A stretch of DNA of 7,982 nucleotides, from contig JAGLUC010000289.1 in assembly GCA_023134955.1 (NCBI GenBank), positions 1 to 7,982 of the forward strand, written 5' to 3'. The notes beneath the pieces are model-generated. The model ran no database searches. It was given only the letters and a program-made list of their open reading frames with translations, and was not told the origin of the DNA. Positions 1 through 7,328 of the stretch are shown here, piece by piece. Made by a program: the position numbers and the translations under genes. Numbering within the stretch: the first letter of the stretch is position 1; each line of letters starts with the position of its first letter. This DNA is from Methylococcales bacterium (GTDB taxonomy: Bacteria; Pseudomonadota; Gammaproteobacteria; Methylococcales; Methylomonadaceae).

Positions 1-161
1 ACCATACAGGTATTCCAGACAGCAGGTGAGCCACCTAATAAAGGTAACAGTAATTTACCAAAAAGAGGTTGCAGCACAAACATTAATGTCGCACTGATGA
101 ATAAAGTACCTGCAAATAAAAAAATGAGAGATAAATTTCGATCGGATGACTGATTAGGCAT
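1..161 (-). CDS. N-terminus of a membrane protein of the fused MFS/spermidine synthase type (partial)
   Basis: A minus-strand reading frame opens with ATG at 161 and stays open to the window edge, giving 53 residues. An in-frame stop lies four codons upstream, so this is the first possible ATG. After a short polar start (about residues 1-9), residues 10-42 are hydrophobic and look like the first membrane segment. A conserved stretch QPLFGKLLLPLLGGSPAVWN follows, ending in NTCM. This QPL-GK-LLP-LGG-PAVWNTCM pattern is typical of the large membrane proteins annotated as fused MFS/spermidine synthase, in which an N-terminal membrane domain precedes a SAM-binding spermidine-synthase-like domain. 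The catalytic domain lies outside the window, so activity cannot be judged. No convincing Shine-Dalgarno sequence or promoter was found for it. The gene is divergent from panD across a 190-bp gap. A lone membrane protein of another family is possible but less likely. Confidence 0.72.
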   Translation of the reverse strand, partial: MPNQSSDRNLSLIFLFAGTLFISATLMFVLQPLFGKLLLPLLGGSPAVWNTCM

Positions 162-289
162 TAGGTTTATGGGTTAGGACTAGTATTTACTTTATAAACC
201 ATATCATAAAGCATTTTGCTTGTTTTAGCTGAATGCAAGATAGATTTGCGAGTTTATTAATAGCTATTTATATTGGAGAAGACTGTAAA

Positions 290-319
290 TTGAAAGAAAG
301 TTGTTTTTAAGGGTATAAT
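290..319 (+). promoter_or_regulatory. Putative sigma70 promoter for panD and the genes downstream
   Basis: TTGAAA at 290-295 and a perfect TATAAT at 314-319 are separated by 18 bases. This matches the sigma70 consensus in five of six and six of six positions. Transcription would start around 325-327, leaving a leader of about 26 bases before the panD ATG at 352. The rest of the 162-351 intergenic region is AT-rich, and I see no operator-like repeat or riboswitch in it. Confidence 0.7.
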
Positions 320-351
320 GCTTTGCTCTAAGGGTTTTAAGAACGTTTAAT

Positions 352-732
352 ATGCAGACTACAATGCTTAAAGCAAAGCTACATCGAGCAACTGTAACTC
401 ATTCTGAACTGGGTTATGAGGGGTCTTGTGCGATAGATGGCAAGATTCTTGATTTCGCAGGAATTAGAGAATACGAGCAAATTCAAATTTATAATATAAA
501 TACGGGTGGGCGCTTTACTACTTATGCCATACGTGCTGAAGAAGGCTCAAATGTTTTTTCTGTCAATGGTGCAGCAGCCCGTCTTGCTTGTGAAGGTGAT
601 TTAATTATTATTTGTGCATTTGCTACTTTTAGTGAAAAAGAATTAAAAAGCTATAAACCTACTTTGGTTTATTTTAATGAAAAAAATGAGATTACTCATT
701 CCAGTCACTCCATCCCCATTCAAGCAGCATAA
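352..732 (+). CDS. panD: Aspartate 1-decarboxylase proenzyme
   Basis: PanD removes the alpha-carboxyl of L-aspartate to make beta-alanine for pantothenate and coenzyme A; it is a cytosolic tetramer with a pyruvoyl cofactor. The 126-residue product matches the usual length and aligns with E. coli PanD along its whole length. The self-cleavage site is visible in YEGSC, with Gly24-Ser25 at the expected position; Ser25 would become the pyruvoyl group. Lys9, Arg54 and Tyr58, the substrate-binding and maturation residues of the family, are present, as is the SVNGAAA motif at about 70-76. The start gives MQTTMLKAKLHR, matching the E. coli start in register; Met5 is an alternative but would shorten the conserved N-terminus. 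The ribosome site is weak: AAGGG at 330-334 is about 17 bases away. Its downstream neighbour rlmH starts 55 bases later with no visible terminator, so cotranscription is likely. Confidence 0.97.
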   Translation: MQTTMLKAKLHRATVTHSELGYEGSCAIDGKILDFAGIREYEQIQIYNINTGGRFTTYAIRAEEGSNVFSVNGAAARLACEGDLIIICAFATFSEKELKSYKPTLVYFNEKNEITHSSHSIPIQAA

Positions 733-787
733 TTAAGCACAAGTTGCTTGATTGTAACTGTCGCTTGATCTGTGTACCCTGCTTCTC

Positions 788-1255
788 ATGCGAATAAATT
801 TAATTTCAGTAGGAAATAAAATGCCTGGCTGGGTTCAGCAGGGCTACGATGAATATGCCAAGCGGATGCCGAAAGAGTGTAAATTACTGGTAAAAGAAAT
901 TGTGCCAGGAAAACGCGGTAAAAATAGCGATATTGCCAGGATTGTACGTGATGAAGGTGATCGGATGATCAGTGCCATTCCTCCAAAAACACATGTGGTT
1001 ACCTTGGATATTCCAGGTAAACCCTGGACAACCCCAGAGCTTTCTATTGCTATGAAACGATGGATGGAAAGTGGACAAGATGTTGCTCTTATGGTGGGTG
1101 GGCCGGAAGGCTTGTCTGATTCTGTTAGGGACTTAGCCAGAGAATCATGGAGTTTATCTAAGCTTACTTTTCCTCATCCATTAGTGAGGATTCTTGTGGC
1201 TGAGCAACTTTATAGAGCCTGGAGTATTTTAAATAATCACCCCTATCACCGATGA
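788..1255 (+). CDS. rlmH: 23S rRNA (pseudouridine1915-N3)-methyltransferase RlmH
   Basis: RlmH is a small SPOUT-class enzyme that uses S-adenosylmethionine to methylate pseudouridine 1915 in helix 69 of 23S rRNA, acting on assembled 70S ribosomes. The product is 155 residues, the same length as the E. coli enzyme. Family signatures are intact: VGNKMPGWVQQGYDEY near the N-terminus (residues 8-23), PGKRGKN around 40-46, LDIPGKPW around 73-80, the SAM-binding GGPEGLS loop at 104-110 and the C-terminal tail NHPYHR, which helps bind the target. In E. coli rlmH follows rsfS; here it precedes maf. Its stop codon overlaps the maf start in an ATGA arrangement, implying translational coupling. No Shine-Dalgarno sequence is visible upstream of 788, and the gap after panD shows only short direct repeats of GCTTGAT (746-752 and 763-769). 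Confidence 0.97.
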   Translation: MRINLISVGNKMPGWVQQGYDEYAKRMPKECKLLVKEIVPGKRGKNSDIARIVRDEGDRMISAIPPKTHVVTLDIPGKPWTTPELSIAMKRWMESGQDVALMVGGPEGLSDSVRDLARESWSLSKLTFPHPLVRILVAEQLYRAWSILNNHPYHR

Positions 1256-1848
1256 ATGAACAACTGATTCTGGCCTCAGCATCCCCTCGGCGTAAGGAAT
1301 TATTAGATCAAATTGGTGTCAGTTATATTGTCCATACCGTTGATGTTGATGAAACACCCAAGGTGGGTGAGTTTGCTATTGATTATGTTGTTCGGATCGC
1401 AGCAGAAAAATCTGCAGTTTGCCTTAATGAACTTCATGGAACATTACCCATCTTAGCTGCTGATACAAGTGTTGTTATTGATGGACATATCTTAGGAAAA
1501 CCGAGAGATAAGGCTGATGCTTTGTCGATGTTAAAGCAGCTTTCTGGCAAAACGCACACTGTTTATAGTGCGGTTTCTCTTAGATGTAAAGGTTCATCAT
1601 CAGAGTTTCAGCATTTTCAGGTTTTAAGTAAAACTGAAGTACAATTTAGACAAATTACAACAAAAGAAATGCACAATTATTGGGCAACAGGTGAACCACA
1701 AGGTAAAGCAGGTGGCTATGCCATACAGGGGTTGGCAAGTATTTTTGTTGAGTCAATTACAGGCAGTTTTTCCGGTGTTGTTGGCTTGCCATTATTTGAA
1801 ACTGCTCAACTGTTATTCAAACAGGGAATAAATATATTACATGAGTGA
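1252..1848 (+). CDS. maf: Maf-family nucleotide pyrophosphatase (YhdE-type, dTTP/UTP)
   Basis: Maf proteins hydrolyse certain nucleoside triphosphates, including non-canonical ones, to monophosphate and pyrophosphate. The YhdE subgroup prefers dTTP and UTP, and has been linked to control of septum formation. The 198-residue product has the N-terminal SASPRRKELL phosphate-binding motif (residues 9-18), the catalytic aspartate in AADT (Asp71), KPRD at 83-86 and GEPQGKAGGYAIQG at 147-160, followed by VVGLPL near the C-terminus. SPRR, ADT and the KAG-Y-IQG motif point to the YhdE-type rather than the YceF-type (m7GTP) subgroup; this substrate assignment comes from motifs alone. The ATG overlaps the rlmH stop by four bases, and the 3' end overlaps rng by eight bases, so all three are probably translated in a coupled way. 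The neighbourhood maf-rng-yhdP is the classic gammaproteobacterial arrangement. Confidence 0.95.
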   Translation: MNEQLILASASPRRKELLDQIGVSYIVHTVDVDETPKVGEFAIDYVVRIAAEKSAVCLNELHGTLPILAADTSVVIDGHILGKPRDKADALSMLKQLSGKTHTVYSAVSLRCKGSSSEFQHFQVLSKTEVQFRQITTKEMHNYWATGEPQGKAGGYAIQGLASIFVESITGSFSGVVGLPLFETAQLLFKQGINILHE

Positions 1849-3295
1849 AGAAATTTTAATTAATGTTACCCCACCCGAAACACGTGTTGCCGTTATTGAA
1901 AACGGGGTGTTACAAGAGTTGATTATAGAGCGCGAACAGCAAAAAGGGCTGGTTGGTAATATTTATAAAGGTGAAGTTTGCCGAGTGTTGCCTGGTATGC
2001 AAGCTGCTTTTGTTGATGTTGGGCTTGAACGTGCGGCTTTCCTTCATCTTTCTGATTTTAGTAATAAAGAGTTGATGAAAAAAGGCTCTGAACAGATTGA
2101 GCATTACTTACGTGAAGGTCAAGCATTAGTGGTCCAAGTTACCAAAGATCCGTTAGGAACAAAAGGCGCGCGGTTAACCACAGAAATCTCCATCCCTTCC
2201 CGATTTCAGGTTTACATGCCTTTTGCCAATAATTCCGGCATTTCTCAACGTATTGAATCTGAACAAGAACGGACTCGATTGAGGAAATGTATAGAACAAT
2301 TCCAGGAGAAAAATGAGGGCGGTGGTTTCATTGCCAGAACAGCTGCTGAATGTGTAGAAGAGCCAGTGTTATTTTCAGATATGACTTTTTTGATGAAATT
2401 ATGGGAAGCTATTTCAGATAAAATCAGTACTGCCAAAGTTAAGACATTAATCCATGAAGACTTATCGCTGAGCACCCGAACTTTACGTGATTTATATAAT
2501 GATAATATCGAACGGATTAGAGTTGATTCGCAAGAGACTTATCAGAAATTAATTGAATTTGCCAATATTTTTGTGCCAGATGTTGTCCCCGTTATTGAAC
2601 ATTACACCGGAGAATGCCCGGTTTTTGATATTTATAATGTAGAAGATGAAATTACCCGTGCTTTAGACCGGAAAGTAGTGTTGAAATCTGGTGGACATCT
2701 AGTCTTTGATCAGACTGAAGCCATGACAACGATAGATGTTAATACAGGTAGTTATGTTGGGGGGCGAAATTTAGAAGAAACTATTTTTAAGACCAATTTA
2801 GAAGCAGCTCAAACCATTTCCAGACAACTCAGGTTGCGTAATTTAGGTGGCATTATTATTATTGATTTCATCGACATGCAAGGACAGTATCATAAACAAC
2901 AAGTACTGGATGCACTGCAACGCAACCTGGATAAAGATTATGCTAAAAATAAAATAACGGAAGTTTCTGCTTTAGGTTTAGTCGAAATGACCCGAAAAAG
3001 AACTCGGGAAAGCTTGGAGCATATTCTTTGTGAGCCTTGCTGTGCTTGTGGCGGACGAGGTGTTTTAAAAACAGCAGAGTCTATGTGTTTGGAAATATTT
3101 AGAGAAATAATTCGAGAAGTTAGATTATACAATGTCCAGGAACTATTAGTGCTTGCTTCAAATGAGGTGGTGGAAATGTTGCTGGATGAAGAGGCGGGTA
3201 TGTTAGCTGAGTTAGAATTATTTTTAAGTGTCAGTATCAAGTTTAGGGCTGAAGCAGAATATAATCAGGAACAGTATGATGTGGTGCTGTTGTAG
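1841..3295 (+). CDS. rng: Ribonuclease G
   Basis: RNase G is a cytosolic 5'-end-dependent endoribonuclease of the RNase E/G family that matures the 5' end of 16S rRNA and helps degrade some mRNAs. The product is 484 residues, close to E. coli's 489, and lacks the long C-terminal scaffold of RNase E, so it is RNase G. An S1-type RNA-binding region spans about residues 37-125 (GNIYKG, LPGMQAAFVDVG, DPLGTKGARLTT). The magnesium-binding catalytic residues are Asp299 in TTIDVNTG and Asp342 in IIIIDFIDM, 43 residues apart as in RNase E (303 and 346). The zinc-link CxxC is Cys400 and Cys403, with GGRG after it. The C-terminus YNQEQYDVVLL is characteristic. The start lies inside the end of maf; an AGGGA at 1823-1827 is a distant ribosome-site candidate. 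yhdP follows after 32 bases with no terminator. Confidence 0.97.
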   Translation: MSEEILINVTPPETRVAVIENGVLQELIIEREQQKGLVGNIYKGEVCRVLPGMQAAFVDVGLERAAFLHLSDFSNKELMKKGSEQIEHYLREGQALVVQVTKDPLGTKGARLTTEISIPSRFQVYMPFANNSGISQRIESEQERTRLRKCIEQFQEKNEGGGFIARTAAECVEEPVLFSDMTFLMKLWEAISDKISTAKVKTLIHEDLSLSTRTLRDLYNDNIERIRVDSQETYQKLIEFANIFVPDVVPVIEHYTGECPVFDIYNVEDEITRALDRKVVLKSGGHLVFDQTEAMTTIDVNTGSYVGGRNLEETIFKTNLEAAQTISRQLRLRNLGGIIIIDFIDMQGQYHKQQVLDALQRNLDKDYAKNKITEVSALGLVEMTRKRTRESLEHILCEPCCACGGRGVLKTAESMCLEIFREIIREVRLYNVQELLVLASNEVVEMLLDEEAGMLAELELFLSVSIKFRAEAEYNQEQYDVVLL

Positions 3296-3327
3296 AGCTC
3301 ATTATGTTCCATAGAAATTATTAAAAC

Positions 3328-6300
3328 ATGGTGGTTCATAAAATAAAGCGAGTAACATCGCATCTTTCACTCTGGTTGCTAATTCTATTAGCCATTGGGT
3401 TAAGTTCAGTGCGACTTTTTTTTCTAGGCATTGATGACTACAAAACGGATTTAGAAAATACAATTCTTGAATTAACCACGATTCCTATAGAAATTGGCGC
3501 ATTGCGAGCGAATATGCGTGGTTTTAATCCTGAAATTATTTTAAAAGATATTAAAGTCCTGGCAACTGATGGTCAAAAAAAACCACCCATCAAGTTAGAT
3601 GAAGTGCGTCTAGGCATCGACTTGATGCAGTTAATCTTATCTCGTCAAATTTTACCCTCCTGCTGGCTGACTTTAATCGGTGCCAAACTTTCCATTGTTC
3701 GTAAAGAAGATGGCAGCCTTTCTGTTGTCGGCTTAAACTCAAGTGATTCAGAGCAGCCTTTGTGGTTATTAAAGGGGGGTCGCTATGAAGTATTAAAAAG
3801 CGATATTACCTGGTTAGATAAACAACGGCATGGGGTGACACTCAGCTTTAATCAAGTTGATATGTTGATTAAAAATGATTTTGAGACACAGTTACATGAG
3901 CTGCACTTAATTAGTCAGTTACCTGAAAAATATGGTGAAAAATTAAGAGTTTCCATGGAAATTGAAGGTAATTTTTTTGAACCAGATAATTTAAGTGGCA
4001 CCCTATATATTGAAGGTACTAATGTTAATTTAGCCAATCTTCTAGCTGGAGATATGCCTTTTGATATAAAAATAAACACTGGAGAAGGGAGTTTTAAAAC
4101 ATGGAGCCAGTGGCATAACTCTAAACTATCTACATTGGCTGGAACGGTACAGGCTAAAAAAATTATTCTAAAGAAACCAAATAATAAACTACATATTCAG
4201 CAAATAGAAACAGCTTTCAATTGGGCTAATACAGAACAGGGATGGCAATTTGGCGTGTCCAATTTTTTGCTAAAAACAGAAAAACAATTGTGGCCTTTAG
4301 CGGAATTTAATATTTCCGTTAATGAACAACAACAACGGTTTGCAGCCTCAGTTACTCAGTTAGATTTAAAAGAACTCACAGAGTTAGCTCGTTTTTTCAC
4401 CCCACTAAGGGATAAAACCCATAAACTTGTTACCAAATTAGGACTTAAAGGGATGTTAAAGGACTTTTCTGGTTATATTGATATAAAAAAAGCTCGGTAT
4501 GGTCTAAATGGCACGTTTGAAAAAATCTATGCTAATGCCTACGCAGGTCTGCCAAAACTTGATAATTTAACAGGCGATATTAGAGGAACTAATGAATTTG
4601 GAATGATTGGATTAGACACAAAAGAGGGAGCTTTGTTTTTTTCTAAGCTATATGAAAAGCCTTTTACAATTGATCGTTTAAAAGGTCTGGTTGTCTGGCA
4701 TCAACTGGTCGATAAATGGTTAATGTTTTCAGATAGTCTTATTTTAGATTTAAAAGATATTCAAACCGAGACCAAGGTTGCTTTGGTCATTCCTAAAAAT
4801 AATGACTCGGTTTTTATTGATTTACAAACCTCTTTCGGAAATGCTCAAGACATGAGCAAAGCATCTAAATACTATCCTGTTAAAACCATGGATAAAGGTG
4901 TACTTAATTGGTTGGAGCAAGCGTTTGTTTCTGGAAAAATAGAACAAGGTAATGCGTTAATTTATGGATATTTAGACCAATTTCCTTTTGCTGATGGGCA
5001 GGGGGTGTTTGAGGTGTTTTTTAATGTCGCAGATGTTGAATTGAAATACGCCCCAGGCTGGCCGAATTTTAAAAATATGACAGCAGATATTTTATTTTTA
5101 AAAGATAGTTTATCCATTGATATTGTAAATGCTGAAGTTAAAGGTATGGCTCTTAAACAAACAGTTGTTGAAATACCTTCCTTTAAAAAGAGTGAACACT
5201 TATTAGTAACAGGTAAAACAGAAGGAAGCATTGTTGATAGTTTAGCTTATTTGCAGCAAACCCCCTTACATGCTCCTATTGATAGTTTATTAGATGTGAT
5301 TACACCTAAAGGATTAACCAAGGTCGAGCTGGATTTAAAAATTGCTCTAAAGGAAAATGGAGTGACAAAAGTCAATGCACGAGCAGATTTTAATGATGCA
5401 GCATTTAAGCTTAAATCAGCCGATTTAGATATTTTAAATGTACAGGGGCATTTAAACTTTTCAGAAAAAGGTCTGTTTAGTGATGATCTTAAGGCTAAAA
5501 CATTGGGTTTTCCCGTAGCAATTAACATTAATAGTGATAAAGAACAGACAATTATTAATGTGGATGGGAAAACAGATGTTTTACAATTAAAGCAACAATT
5601 TGGGTTATTGGGAGCAGAAATTTTAGCTGATAAATGGATGCAAGGTTCGGCTGCTTATCAGCTAAAACTTGCGTTACCTAAAAAAACAACTGAAGCAGAA
5701 ATATTAGAAATTAAAACAGATTTACAGGGAATGGCTATTAATTTACCTGGTCTGCTTGCTAAGTCAGCCGAACAAAAAAAACCATTGTCAGTGCAATGGA
5801 TATTTAATCAGGCAGAGTTTTTGCCTTTGAGGATAAATTATAATGATACCTTAACAGCCTCAATAAATATTAATAAACAGCAGTCAAAGATACATTCGGC
5901 TTCTGTTGTCTATGGAGAGGGTGAGGTGGTCGCACCATTACAAGAAGGAATAGATCTGCTTATTAATCAAGAGATTTTTAATATTGATGAATGGTTAACT
6001 CTTATAAATGCTGATCAGAATAAAGAACATAAAGCCAAATTTACCTTTAATAAAGTCACCTTAAACACTCGGAAATTGTTATGGAATAACAAGGATTATG
6101 GGGTGTTTGACATAACTGCCCGTCGCGTTAATCAACAGTGGGAAGGTAATCTTGCATGTGCAGCCGCAAGTGGCTCATTTGTCATTCCCTTGACTGAAAC
6201 AAAAACAGATAAAATAACATTAAAAATGAGCGCATTAAATCTTTCAGAGTTAATGCAATCAGGAGAGCAGAGTAACGATTTAAATATAGATACGTTCCCA

Positions 6301-7134
6301 ATGTTTAAGCTATCGAGCGAGCAGCTATGGTGGAAAGGTGAAAATCTAGGTCAATTAGAAATTGAGACTTCACGCTTATTCGATGGCATCCAATTTAAAC
6401 CCCTCAATATTACAGCTAATAATTATAAAATTGCTTTACAAGCTAACTGGTTAAAAATACCGACGGGCAGCATGACAGAGATAACGGGAAATATGCAGGC
6501 AGATGATGTAGGCGATTTTTTATCTAAAGCAGGTATTACCAATGACTTAAAAGAAAGCCGTGCGCAAGTAGACTATTTTGGGATATGGGCTGGCTCTCCA
6601 TTTAAGGTCACTATGAAAAACATAGATGCGGATATGGATATTGAATTTAAAGATGGACGTATCTCCAGTATTAACCCTGGGTTTGGTCGAGTTTTAGGTC
6701 TTCTGGCAGTAGAGCAGTGGATCAAAAGGCTAAGTTTTAATTTTAGTGACATGTATAAAGAGGGGCTTAGTTTTAATAGTATTACCGGGCATTTTAAAAT
6801 AAAAGAGGGAAAAGCAATAACTAAGAGCTTACAAGTTGATGCAGTACCTGCAAAAATCTTCATTAATGGAGAAGCGGATTTATTGCTTAAAGAGTTTGAT
6901 TTAGATATTTCTGTTATACCAAAAAGTTCTGGGGCTGTACCTATTATTGGTACAATTGTCAGTGGAATTGCAAAAGCAGTTACTTTGGCAGTTACCGATG
7001 ATTATAAGGAGGGCTATTTTTTTGGTTCAAAATATAAAGTAACCGGGGCATGGGATAATGTTGAAGTAAACTCTTTGCATGAACAAGATGGTGTGTTGAC
7101 GAAAACCTGGGTAGACTTGTTTGGAAATAAATAA
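3328..7134 (+). CDS. yhdP: YhdP family AsmA-like envelope protein (phospholipid transport)
   Basis: YhdP is a very large AsmA-like protein anchored in the inner membrane with most of its length in the periplasm. In E. coli it acts with TamB and YdbH in moving phospholipids to the outer membrane and affects outer-membrane permeability. The product is 1268 residues, against about 1266 in E. coli. A basic start (HKIKR) leads to one membrane segment at about 13-28, so the N-terminus is cytosolic. The rest is beta-strand-rich, low in cysteine, and resembles a repeating lipid groove. The best conserved part is near the C-terminus: GRISSINPGFGRVLGL from 1110, FNFSDMYKEGLSFNSITG, and a hydrophobic segment at about 1202-1222 (VPIIGTIVSGIAKAVTLAV). 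The ATG at 3328 is preceded by an in-frame stop at 3322, so no longer form exists. No Shine-Dalgarno sequence is visible. It follows rng closely and is followed by the repeat element. Confidence 0.94.
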   Translation: MVVHKIKRVTSHLSLWLLILLAIGLSSVRLFFLGIDDYKTDLENTILELTTIPIEIGALRANMRGFNPEIILKDIKVLATDGQKKPPIKLDEVRLGIDLMQLILSRQILPSCWLTLIGAKLSIVRKEDGSLSVVGLNSSDSEQPLWLLKGGRYEVLKSDITWLDKQRHGVTLSFNQVDMLIKNDFETQLHELHLISQLPEKYGEKLRVSMEIEGNFFEPDNLSGTLYIEGTNVNLANLLAGDMPFDIKINTGEGSFKTWSQWHNSKLSTLAGTVQAKKIILKKPNNKLHIQQIETAFNWANTEQGWQFGVSNFLLKTEKQLWPLAEFNISVNEQQQRFAASVTQLDLKELTELARFFTPLRDKTHKLVTKLGLKGMLKDFSGYIDIKKARYGLNGTFEKIYANAYAGLPKLDNLTGDIRGTNEFGMIGLDTKEGALFFSKLYEKPFTIDRLKGLVVWHQLVDKWLMFSDSLILDLKDIQTETKVALVIPKNNDSVFIDLQTSFGNAQDMSKASKYYPVKTMDKGVLNWLEQAFVSGKIEQGNALIYGYLDQFPFADGQGVFEVFFNVADVELKYAPGWPNFKNMTADILFLKDSLSIDIVNAEVKGMALKQTVVEIPSFKKSEHLLVTGKTEGSIVDSLAYLQQTPLHAPIDSLLDVITPKGLTKVELDLKIALKENGVTKVNARADFNDAAFKLKSADLDILNVQGHLNFSEKGLFSDDLKAKTLGFPVAININSDKEQTIINVDGKTDVLQLKQQFGLLGAEILADKWMQGSAAYQLKLALPKKTTEAEILEIKTDLQGMAINLPGLLAKSAEQKKPLSVQWIFNQAEFLPLRINYNDTLTASININKQQSKIHSASVVYGEGEVVAPLQEGIDLLINQEIFNIDEWLTLINADQNKEHKAKFTFNKVTLNTRKLLWNNKDYGVFDITARRVNQQWEGNLACAAASGSFVIPLTETKTDKITLKMSALNLSELMQSGEQSNDLNIDTFPMFKLSSEQLWWKGENLGQLEIETSRLFDGIQFKPLNITANNYKIALQANWLKIPTGSMTEITGNMQADDVGDFLSKAGITNDLKESRAQVDYFGIWAGSPFKVTMKNIDADMDIEFKDGRISSINPGFGRVLGLLAVEQWIKRLSFNFSDMYKEGLSFNSITGHFKIKEGKAITKSLQVDAVPAKIFINGEADLLLKEFDLDISVIPKSSGAVPIIGTIVSGIAKAVTLAVTDDYKEGYFFGSKYKVTGAWDNVEVNSLHEQDGVLTKTWVDLFGNK

Positions 7135-7181
7135 ATCCACATATTATTAATCGTTCCAAAAGTTTTCACAGTAATGAAAAA

Positions 7182-7211
7182 GTAGCCCGTATAAAGTTTA
7201 CGTAATACGGG
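7182..7211 (+). repeat. REP-like sequence, left copy
   Basis: The 30-base unit begins with the GTAG head typical of REP sequences, then CCCGTAT, a 12-base loop and ATACGGG, giving a perfect 7-bp stem. It is inverted relative to the copy at 7230-7260, from which it is separated by 18 bases. Its loop differs from the other copy and is one base shorter, suggesting that this copy has drifted. REP units are normally mobilised by RAYT (TnpA-REP) transposases; none is in the window. Confidence 0.75.
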
Positions 7212-7229
7212 AAACCGATGACTCGAAAT

Positions 7230-7260
7230 CCCGTATTACACTTCGTTTCATACGGGCTAC
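7230..7260 (-). repeat. REP-like sequence, right copy (inverted)
   Basis: Read on the minus strand, this 31-base unit starts GTAGCCCGTATGAAACGAAG and ends in ATACGGG, with a 7-bp stem and a 13-base loop. It resembles the GTAG-CCCG...CGGG repeats scattered in many gammaproteobacterial genomes. With the left copy it forms a head-outward REP/inverted-REP pair like a BIME: GTAGCCCGTAT and GTAATACGGGA of the left copy each have an 11-base perfect complement in this one, so the pair can also fold as one long hairpin with a 16-base loop (7213-7228). Confidence 0.78.
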
Positions 7261-7328
7261 AATATGTGTTAATAAAAGAGCATCAAAATACCCTGCCAGA
7301 ACTTTTGGGACGATTAATATATTTAAAT

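Larger units (their letters stand above)
7145..7319. repeat. Inverted-repeat element with 22-bp arms enclosing a REP pair (MITE-like)
   Basis: The arms at 7145-7166 (beginning TATTAATCGTTCCAAAAGTT) and 7298-7319 (ending ACTTTTGGGACGATTAATA) are complementary over 22 bp; the only departures are two positions that would be G-U wobbles in RNA. The 175-bp unit fills most of the gap between yhdP and the nitrilase gene and has no coding potential. Each arm starts with the dinucleotide TA at its outer edge, which could be a TA target duplication, as made by IS630/Tc1-type elements, but TA is so common here that this is weak. The unit could be a miniature inverted-repeat transposable element, or a composite in which a REP pair landed inside an older palindrome. 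In RNA it would fold into a long hairpin at the 3' end of yhdP mRNA. No T-tract follows it, so it is not a standard terminator. Confidence 0.7.

Noticed and set aside
203..208. TATGAT on the minus strand as a -10 box for the leftward gene
   Set aside because: No acceptable -35 hexamer lies 16-18 bases upstream, so it was not annotated.
735..749. Terminator after panD (AAGCA-CAAGT-TGCTT hairpin)
   Set aside because: The stem has only five base pairs and no T-tract follows, so it would not be expected to stop transcription.
884..1078. Minus-strand open frame inside rlmH
   Set aside because: It lies wholly antisense to a clearly conserved gene and its product resembles nothing recognisable. 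The same applies to the antisense frames at 1910-2104, 2245-2475, 2938-3240, 4962-5231, 5247-5528, 6573-6863 and 7323-7532.
3304..3327. Upstream in-frame ATG at 3304 as the yhdP start
   Set aside because: The frame from 3304 hits a TAA stop at 3322 before reaching the ATG at 3328.
7182..7260. Two similar repeats with a spacer, considered as a CRISPR fragment
   Set aside because: The copies are inverted, not direct, only two are present, the spacer is 18 bases, and the GTAG head with a stem-loop fits REP sequences.
7145..7319. Rho-independent terminator for yhdP
   Set aside because: The hairpins are strong but no run of T follows either the REP pair (ACAATATG follows) or the outer palindrome.
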